A DNA stretch of 16,348 bases from Liolophura sinensis (lineage: Eukaryota > Mollusca > Polyplacophora > Chitonida > Chitonidae). Under the pieces are notes generated by a model, which made no database searches, was not told where the DNA came from, and worked only from the letters and a program-made list of their open reading frames with translations. Shown here piece by piece: positions 9,597 to 16,348 of this stretch (positions are counted from its first letter, which is position 1; each line of letters starts with the position of its first letter). The stretch covers positions 1-16,348 of the forward strand of contig NW_027018544.1 of assembly GCF_032854445.1 (NCBI RefSeq), written 5' to 3'. The position numbers were made by a program, and so were the translations under genes.

Positions 9597-10144
9597 TTCG
9601 GTAGCCCAGAAGATGTCAAATCTTTGGGCCAAGCCCATTTAACTCACCCAGCAAATGTCTTACTTCTAAGTCGAAGATAAACTTAATCTCTTTATCTACA
9701 TGTAGAAAAACCACACCATTTTTATATAAAAACCACAAGGTACTTGATACAGTCTGCTGTAAAAAGTACAATTGAACACTGACCCACATCAATAAGGTGC
9801 CAAAAGATGCGCAATTGGGTCAGGCATCTCCAGGTGTTGAAAAATTGGAAATTTCCTTGGTTTCCATGGAGTAAGAGCCGTTGCTGGGCACGTGATTTTG
9901 ACATAAATGATGATTCAATTGTGGCTACAGCCAAAAGTATTGGTCGGAGAGCAACGCGGTTTGCACCATTCGATTTCTCGTCACAAAATACGTCAGATTA
10001 GCCTCTTACCAGCAGCATTGGAACATTTTTTCCACTTTTGGATTTTTGCCTGGTCCTTTTGCTAATTGAAATCGGCTACATGTACTATGTACAATCGCGA
10101 CTGGTCATTACTATATTCAACTTTTGATTATAAGTTATGTGCCC
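9597..10144. repeat. Monomer U18 (548 bp)
   Basis: Code alpha/cca/G/G with ATACGTCAGATT, shared only with U23. Confidence 0.92.
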
Positions 10145-10692
10145 TTCGGTAGCCCAGAAGATGTCAAATCTTTGGGCCAAGCCCATTTAACTCACCCAGC
10201 AAATGTCTTACTTCTAAGTCGAAGATAAACTTAATCTCTTTATCTACATGTAGAAAAACCACACCATTTTTATATAAAAAACACAAAATACTTGATACAG
10301 TCTGCTGTAAAAAATACAATTGAACACTGACCCACATCAATAAGGTGCCAAAAGATGCGCAATTGGGTCAGGCATCTCCAGGTGTTGAAAAATTGGAAAT
10401 TTCCTTGGTTTCCATGGAGTAAGAGCCGTTGCTGGGCACGTGATTTTGACATAAATGATGATTCAATTGTGGCTACAGCCAAAAGTATTGGTCGGAGAGC
10501 AACGCGGTTTGCACCATTCGATTTCTCGTCACAAAATACGTCGGATTAGCCTCTTACCAGCAGCATTGGAACATTTTTTCCACTTTTGGATTTTTGCCTG
10601 ATCCTTTTGCTAATTGAAATCGGCTACATGTACTATGTACAATCGCGACTGGTCATTACTATATTCAACTTTTGATTATAAGTTATGTGCCC
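10145..10692. repeat. Monomer U19 (548 bp)
   Basis: Code alpha/aca/G/G. It has CACAAAATACTTG (shared with U27) and GTAAAAAATACAATT (shared with U24), plus a private CCTGATCC. Confidence 0.92.
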
Positions 10693-11240
10693 TTCGGTAG
10701 CCCAGAAGATGTCAAATCTTTGGGCCAAGCCCATTTAACTCACCCAGCAAATGTCTTACTTCTAAGTCGAAGATAAACTCAATGTCTTTATCTACATGTA
10801 GAAAAACCACACCATTTTTATATAAAAAACACAAGGTACTTGATACAGTCTGCTGTTAAAAGTACAATTGAACACTGACCCACATCAATAAGGTGCCAAA
10901 AGATGCGCAATTGGGTCAGGCATCTCCAGCTGTTGAAAAATTGCAAATTTCCTTGGTTTCCATGGAGTAAGAGCCGTTGCTGGGCACGTGATTTTGACAT
11001 AAATGATGATTCAATTGTGGCTACAGCCAAAAGTATTGGTCGGAGAGCAACGCGGTTTGCACCATTCGATTTCTCGTCACAAAATACGTCGGATTAGCCT
11101 CTTACCAGCAGCATTGGAACATTTTTTCCACTTTTGGATTTTTGCCTGGTCCTTTTGCTAATTGAAATCGGCTACATGTACTATGTACAATCGCGACTGG
11201 TCATTACTACATTCAACTTTTGATTATAAGTTATGTGCCC
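10693..11240. repeat. Monomer U20 (548 bp)
   Basis: Code beta/aca/C/C with GCTGTTAAAAGTAC, as in U25. A private C gives ATTACTACATTC near 11210. Confidence 0.92.
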
Positions 11241-11788
11241 TTCGGTAGCCCAGAAGATGTCAAATCTTTGGGCCAAGCCCATTTAACTCACCCAGCAAAT
11301 GTCTTACTTCTAAGTCGAAGATAAACTTAATCTCTTTATCTACATGTAGGAAAACCACACCATTTTTATATAAAAACCACAAGGTACTTGATACAGTCTG
11401 CTGTAAAAAGTACAATTGAACACTGACCCACATCAATAAGGTGCCAAAAGATGCGCAATTGGGTCAGGCATCTCCAGGTGTTGAAAAATTGCAAATTTCC
11501 TTGGTTTCCATGGAGTAAGAGCCGTTGCTGGGCACGTGATTTTGACATAAATGATGATTCAATTGTAGCTACAGCCAAAAGTATTGGTCGGAGAGCAACG
11601 CGGTTTGCACCATTCGATTTCTCGTCACAAAATACGTCGGATTAGCCTCTTACCAGCAGCATTGGAACATTTTTTCCACTTTTGGATTTTTGCCTGGTCC
11701 TTTTGCTAATTGAAATCGGCTACATGTACTATGTACAATCGCGACTGGTCATTACTATATTCAACTTTTGATTATAAGTTATGTGCCC
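11241..11788. repeat. Monomer U21 (548 bp)
   Basis: Code alpha/cca/G/C. CATGTAGGAAAACC trims the 12-bp palindrome to 10 bp. ATTGTAGCTAC is also shared with U26. Confidence 0.92.
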
Positions 11789-12336
11789 TTCGGTAGCCCA
11801 GAAGATGTCAAATCTTTGGGCCAAGCCCATTTAACTCACCCAGCAAATGTCTTACTTCTAAGTCGAAGATAAACTCAATGTCTTTATCTACATGTAGAAA
11901 AACCACACCATTTTTATATAAAAAACACAAGGTACTTGATACAGTCTGCTGTAAAAAGTACAATTGAACACTGACCCACATCAATAAGGTGCCAAAAGAT
12001 GCGCAATTGGGTCAGGCATCTCCAGCTGTTGAAAAATTGCAAATTTCCTTGGTTTCCATGCAGTAAGAGCCGTTGCTGGGCACGTGATTTTGACATAAAT
12101 GATGATTCAATTGTGGCTACAGCCAAAAGTATTGGTCGGAGAGCAACGCGGTTTGCACCATTCGATTTCTCGTCACAAAATACATCGGATTAGCCTCTTA
12201 CCAGCAGCATTGGAACATTTTTTCCACTTTTGGATTTTTGCCTGGTCCTTTTGCTAATTGAAATCGGCTACATGTACTATGTACAATCGCGACTGGTCAT
12301 TACTATATTCAACTTTTGATTATAAGTTATGTGCCC
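11789..12336. repeat. Monomer U22 (548 bp)
   Basis: Code beta/aca/C/C. CCATGCAGTAAG destroys the CCATGG palindrome, and ATACATCGG is also present. The same pair of changes is found in U29. Confidence 0.92.
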
Positions 12337-12884
12337 TTCGGTAGCCCAGAAGATGTCAAATCTTTGGGCCAAGCCCATTTAACTCACCCAGCAAATGTCT
12401 TACTTCTAAGTCGAAGATAAACTTAATCTCTTTATCTACATGTAGAAAAACCACACCATTTTTATATAAAAAACACAAGGTACTTGATACAGTCTGCTGT
12501 AAAAAGTACAATTGAACACTGACCCACATCAATAAGGTGCCAAAAGATGCGCAATTGGGTCAGGCATCTCCAGGTGTTGAAAAATTGCAAATTTCCTTGG
12601 TTTCCATGGAGTAAGAGCCGTTGCTGGGCACGTGATTTTGACATAAATGATGATTCAATTGTGGCTACAGCCAAAAGTATTGGTCGGAGAGCAACGCGGT
12701 TTGCACCATTCGATTTCTCGTCACAAAATACGTCAGATTAGCCTCTTACCAGCAGCATTGGAACATTTTTTCCACTTTTGGATTTTTGCCTGGTCCTTTT
12801 GCTAATTGAAATCGGCTACATGTACTATGTACAATCGCGACTGGTCATTACTATATTCAACTTTTGATTATAAGTTATGTGCCC
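12337..12884. repeat. Monomer U23 (548 bp)
   Basis: Code alpha/aca/G/C with ATACGTCAGATT, as in U18. It differs from U18 at sites C and E, so this pairing rests on one private variant plus register. Confidence 0.9.
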
Positions 12885-13432
12885 TTCGGTAGCCCAGAAG
12901 ATGTCAAATCTTTGGGCCAAGCCCATTTAACTCACCCAGCAAATGTCTTACTTCTAAGTCGAAGATAAACTTAATCTCTTTATCTACATGTAGAAAAACC
13001 ACACCATTTTTATATAAAAAACACAAGGTACTTGATACAGTCTGCTGTAAAAAATACAATTGAACACTGACCCACATCAATAAGGTGCCAAAAGATGCGC
13101 AATTGGGTCAGGCATCTCCAGGTGTTGAAAAATTGGAAATTTCTATGGTTTCCATGGAGTAAGAGCCGTTGCTGGGCACGTGATTTTGACATAAATGATG
13201 ATTGAATTGTGGCTACAGCCAAAAGTATTGGTCGGAGAGCAACGCGGTTTGCACCATTCGATTTCTCGTCACAAAATACGTCGGATTAGCCTCTTACCAG
13301 CAGCATTGGAACATTTTTTCCACTTTTGGATTTTTGCCTGGTCCTTTTGCTAATTGAAATCGGCTACATGTACTATGTACAATCGCGACTGGTCATTACT
13401 ATATTCAACTTTTGATTATAAGTTATGTGCCC
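12885..13432. repeat. Monomer U24 (548 bp)
   Basis: Code alpha/aca/G/G with GTAAAAAATACAATT, as in U19. Private changes are TTTCTATGGTTTCC and GATGATTGAATTG. Confidence 0.92.
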
Positions 13433-13979
13433 TTCGGTAGCCCAGAAGATGTCAAATCTTTGGGCCAAGCCCATTTAACTCACCCAGCAAATGTCTTACT
13501 TCTAAGTCGAAGATAAACTCAATGTCTTTATCTACATGTAGAAAAACCACACCATTTTTATATAAAAAACACAAGGTACTTGATACAGTCTGCTGTTAAA
13601 AGTACAATTGAACACTGACCCACATCAATAAGGTGCCAAAAGATGCGCAATTGGGTCAGGCATCTCCAGCTGTTGAAAATTGCAAATTTCCTTGGTTTCC
13701 ATGGAGTAAGAGCCGTTGCTGGGCACGTGATTTTGACATAAATGATGATTCAATTGTGGCTACAGCCAAAAGTATTGGTCGGAGAGCAACGCGGTTTGCA
13801 CCATTCGATTTCTCGTCACAAAATACGTCGGATTAGCCTCTTACCAGCAGCATTGGAACATTTTTTCCACTTTTGGATTTTTGCCTGGTCCTTTTGCTAA
13901 TTGAAATCGGCTACATGTACTATGTACAATCGCGACTGGTCATTACTATATTCAACTTTTGATTATAAGTTATGTGCCC
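13433..13979. repeat. Monomer U25 (547 bp)
   Basis: Code beta/aca/C/C with GCTGTTAAAAGTAC, as in U20. One A is missing in GTTGAAAATTGC. Confidence 0.92.
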
Positions 13980-14527
13980 TTCGGTAGCCCAGAAGATGTC
14001 AAATCTTTGGGCCAAGCCCATTTAACTCACCCAGCAAATGTCTTACTTCTAAGTCGAAGATAAACTTAATCTCTTTATCTACATGTAGGAAAACCACACC
14101 ATTTTTATATAAAAACCACAAGGTACTTGATACAGTCTGCTGTAAAAAGTACAATTGAACACTGACCCACATCAATAAGGTGCCAAAAGATGCGCAATTG
14201 GGTCAGGCATCTCCAGGTGTTGAAAAATTGCAAATTTCCTTGGTTTCCATGGAGTAAGAGCCGTTGCTGGGCACGTGATTTTGACATAAATGATGATTCA
14301 ATTGTAGCTACAGCCAAAAGTATTGGTCGGAGAGCAACGCGGTTTGCACCATTCGATTTCTCGTCACAAAATACGTCGGATTAGCCTCTTACCAGTAGCA
14401 TTGGAACATTTTTTCCACTTTTGGATTTTTGCCTGGTCCTTTTGCTAATTGAAATCGGCTACATGTACTATGTACAATCGCGACTGGTCATTACTATATT
14501 CAACTTTTGATTATAAGTTATGTGCCC
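13980..14527. repeat. Monomer U26 (548 bp)
   Basis: Code alpha/cca/G/C with CATGTAGGAAAACC and ATTGTAGCTAC, as in U21. CCAGTAGCATTGG is private. Confidence 0.92.
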
Positions 14528-15075
14528 TTCGGTAGCCCAGAAGATGTCAAATCTTTGGGCCAAGCCCATTTAACTCACCCAGCAAATGTCTTACTTCTAA
14601 GTCGAAGATAAACTCAATGTCTTTATCTACATGTAGAAAAACCACACCAGTTTTATATAAAAAACACAAAATACTTGATACAGTCTGCTGTAAAAAGTAC
14701 AATTGAACACTGACCCACATCAATAAGGTGCCAAAAGATGCGCAATTGGGTCAGGCATCTCCAGGTGTTGAAAAATTGCAAATTTCCTTGGTTTCCATGG
14801 AGTAAGAGCCGTTGCTGGGCACGTGATTTTGACATAAATGATGATTCAATTGTGGCTACAGCCAAAAGTATTGGTCGGAGAGCAGCGCGGTTTGCACCAT
14901 TCGATTTCTCGTCACAAAATACGTCGGATTAGCCTCTTACCAGCACGATTGGAGCATTTTTTTTACTTTTGGATTTTTGCCTGGGCTTTTTGCTAATTAA
15001 ATTCGGCTACATTTACTATGTAATATCGCGACTGGTCATTACTATATTCAACTTTTGATTATAAGTTATGTGCCC
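14528..15075. repeat. Monomer U27 (548 bp), variant-J, diverged right end
   Basis: Code beta/aca/G/C with CACAAAATACTTG, GAGCAGCGCGG and AGCACGATTGGAGC. CCAGTTTTATATAA disrupts the left arm of the TATA palindrome. From about 14980 to 15030 it carries seven substitutions in roughly 50 bp (for example CTGGGCTTTTTG, TTAAATTCGG, CATTTACTATG and GTAATATCG), far above its own left part. Confidence 0.9.
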
Positions 15076-15748
15076 TTCGGTAGCCCAGAAGACGTCAAAT
15101 CTTTGGGCCAAGCCCATTTAACTCATCCAGCAATTGTCTTACTTCTAAGTCGAAGACAAACTCAATGTCTTTATCTACATGTTGAAAAACCACACCATTT
15201 GTATATAAAAAAAAACAAGGTACTTGATACAGTCTGCTGTAAAAAGTACAATTAAACACTGACCCACATCAATAAGGTGCCAAAAGATGCGCAATTGGGC
15301 CAGGCATCTCCAGCTGTTGAAAAATTGCAAATTTCCTTGGTTTCCATGGAGTAAGAGCCGTTGTTAGGCACGTGATTTTCACATAAATGCTCATTCAATT
15401 GTAGCTACAGCCAAAAGTATTGGTCGGAGAGCAACGCGGTTTGCACCATTCGATTTCTCGTCACAAAATACGTCGGATTAGCTTCTTACCAGCAGCATTG
15501 GAACAGTTTTTCCACTTTTCAATTGTGGCTACAGCCAAAAGTATTGGTCGGAGAGCAGCGCGGTTTGCACCATTCGATTTCTCGTCACAAAATACGTCGG
15601 ATTAGCCTCTTACCAGCACGATTGGAGCATTTTTTTTACTTTTGGATTTTTGCCTGGTCCTTTTGCTAATTGAAATCGGCTACATGTACTATGTACAATC
15701 GCGACTGGTCATTACTATATTCAACTTTTGATTATAAGTTATGTGCCC
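15076..15748. repeat. Chimeric monomer U28 (673 bp): diverged left part joined to a U13-like right part
   Basis: 15076-15519 corresponds to monomer positions 1-443 and carries about 15 private substitutions, including ACTCATCCAGCAATTG, CATGTTGAAAA, TTGTTAGGCACG, TTTTCACATAAATGCTC and AACAGTTTTT. Its A run in the TATA region has nine A. At 15520 the sequence restarts at monomer position 320 and continues as a standard variant-J right part with GAGCAGCGCGG. The overlap of 124 bp plus one extra A accounts for 673 bp. Confidence 0.9.
15517..15522. other. Illegitimate junction inside U28
   Basis: The left parent would read CCACTTTTGGA and the right parent GATGATTCAATTG. The product is CCACTTTTCAATTG, with at most TT in common. 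The two sides differ in subtype (A versus G at GAGCA[A/G]CGCGG, standard versus variant-J), so this is a join of two different monomers rather than a simple local 124-bp duplication. Confidence 0.85.
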
Positions 15749-16297
15749 TTCGGTAGCCCAGAAGATGTCAAATCTTTGGGCCAAGCCCATTTAACTCACC
15801 CAGCAAATGTCTTACTTCTAAGTCGAAGATAAACTCAATGTCTTTATCTACATGTAGAAAAAACCACACCATTTTTATATAAAAAACACAAGGTACTTGA
15901 TACAGTCTGCTGTAAAAAGTACAATTGAACACTGACCCACATCAATAAGGTGCCAAAAGATGCGCAATTGGGTCAGGCATCTCCAGCTGTTGAAAAATTG
16001 CAAATTTCCTTGGTTTCCATGCAGTAAGAGCCGTTGCTGGGCACGTGATTTTGATATAAATGATGATTCAATTGTGGCTACAGCCAAAAGTATTGGTCGG
16101 AGAGCAACGCGGTTTGCACCATTCGATTTCTCGTCACAAAATACATCGGATTAGCCTCTTACCAGCAGCATTGGAACATTTTTTTCCACTTTTGATTTTT
16201 GCCTGGTCCTTTTGCTAATTGAAATCGGCTACATGTACTATGTACAATCGCGACTGGTCATTACTATATTCAACTTTTGATTATAAGTTATGTGCCC
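15749..16297. repeat. Monomer U29 (549 bp)
   Basis: Code beta/aca/C/C with CCATGCAGTAAG and ATACATCGG, as in U22. It has an extra A (GTAGAAAAAACC), an extra T in the T run, a missing G (CTTTTGATTTTT) and a private TTTTGATATAAATG. Confidence 0.92.
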
Positions 16298-16348
16298 TTC
16301 GGTAGCCCAGAAGATGTCAAATCTTTGGGCCAAGCCCATTTAACTCAC
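16298..16348. repeat. Partial monomer U30 (first 51 bp)
   Basis: Standard left end of the monomer, cut by the window edge. It shows that the array continues. Confidence 0.9.

Larger units (their letters stand above)
9597..12336. repeat. Five-monomer higher-order repeat, first copy (U18-U22)
   Basis: U18-U21 pair with U23-U26 at an offset of 2740 bp (2739 for the last pair). U18 and U23 share ATACGTCAGATT. U19 and U24 share GTAAAAAATACAATT. U20 and U25 share GCTGTTAAAAGTAC with code beta/aca/C/C. U21 and U26 share CATGTAGGAAAACC and ATTGTAGCTAC. U22 pairs with U29 (CCATGCAGTAAG and ATACATCGG). The period differs from the six-unit block upstream. Confidence 0.8.
12337..14527. repeat. Five-monomer higher-order repeat, second copy, interrupted (U23-U26)
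   Basis: Positions 1-4 of the five-unit repeat are U23-U26. The expected fifth-position monomer does not follow directly. It appears as U29 at 15749, after two unrelated units (U27 and U28). The simplest reading is an insertion or exchange that placed U27-U28 inside the block. Confidence 0.72.
1..16348. repeat. Satellite DNA array, 548-bp monomer, about 30 units head to tail
   Basis: The TTCGGTAGCCCAGAAG segment (TAAGCCC in one unit) recurs at 1, 553, 1100, 1647, 2196, 2746, 3296, 3846, 4392, 5213, 5761, 6310, 6857, 7405, 7953, 8501, 9049, 9597, 10145, 10693, 11241, 11789, 12337, 12885, 13433, 13980, 14528, 15076, 15749 and 16298, always in the same orientation. Most spacings are exactly 548. 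Four variable sites give each monomer a code used in the entries below: B, alpha (CTTAATCTC) or beta (CTCAATGTC); C, cca (AAAAACCACAAG) or aca (AAAAAACACAAG); D, CAGGTG (G) or CAGCTG (C); E, TTGGAAATTT (G) or TTGCAAATTT (C). The array runs off both ends of the window. No gene, transposase or structural RNA is visible. This architecture is typical of eukaryotic satellite DNA; chromosomal location and host are not determinable here. Confidence 0.97.

Noticed and set aside
15520-15748. Simple local 124-bp tandem duplication within U28
   Set aside because: The two overlapping segments belong to different subtypes (A versus G in GAGCA[A/G]CGCGG, standard versus variant-J downstream), so a join of different monomers explains it better.
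48-16154. Dozens of open frames of 60-106 codons on both strands as possible small proteins
   Set aside because: They are the same two or three frames repeated with the monomer. They overlap antisense, match no family I recognise, and differ between units mostly by amino-acid-changing substitutions. Indels and the U9/U28 junctions break or extend them arbitrarily.
1-16348. Hammerhead ribozyme in the satellite, as in several animal satellites
   Set aside because: I found no CTGANGA core on either strand paired with a GAAA element in the monomer.
1-16348. CENP-B box
   Set aside because: No stretch matches the TTCG....A..CGGG core. The TTCGG at the chosen monomer start lacks the rest of the motif.
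1-16348. CRISPR array or prokaryotic tandem repeat
   Set aside because: The repeats are 548 bp and contiguous, with no unique spacers and no neighbouring genes.
1-16348. 5S rDNA or rDNA spacer array
   Set aside because: No 5S, 5.8S or other rRNA segment is recognisable inside the 548-bp unit.

Overview
The whole window is one head-to-tail satellite DNA array. I see no protein-coding gene, RNA gene or recognisable transposon, and both ends of the window lie inside the array. The basic monomer is 548 bp. I set its phase arbitrarily at TTCGGTAGCCCAGAAG, because the window opens there. By hand counting there are 29 consecutive units (U1-U29) plus the first 51 bp of a 30th. Most units differ from each other at only a few positions. 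A homogenised array over 16 kb long with a half-kilobase monomer and no genes points to eukaryotic nuclear heterochromatin (centromeric, pericentromeric or subtelomeric). The sequence does not let me name the taxon; an animal is a guess.

Layout: 1-6309 holds two successive copies of a six-monomer higher-order repeat (U1-U6 and U7-U11). The second copy is shortened because one 821-bp unit (4392-5212) fuses two monomers across a 275-bp deletion. 6310-9596 (U12-U17) is a mixed stretch that carries several monomer subtypes, including one with five linked changes. 9597-14527 (U18-U26) shows a five-monomer higher-order period of about 2740 bp. 14528-15748 (U27-U28) is a patch of diverged sequence that ends in an abrupt monomer-to-monomer junction at 15519/15520. 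U29 then resumes the five-monomer series.

Each monomer carries conserved sequence landmarks. They are a 13-bp hairpin sequence, a perfect 12-bp palindrome (TCTACATGTAGA), a perfect 14-bp palindrome that is also a TATA-box match (TTTTTATATAAAAA), CCATGG and CACGTG palindromes, and roughly helically phased A/T tracts. Open frames of 60-106 codons recur on both strands only because the monomer recurs. The differences between units inside them are mostly amino-acid-changing on both strands, so I do not call them genes.

The main points of interest are the switch in higher-order period from six to five, the two illegitimate junctions with little microhomology, the mosaic of variants only 14 bp apart (suggesting short-tract gene conversion), and the uneven distribution of single-base indels, which may reflect assembly quality.
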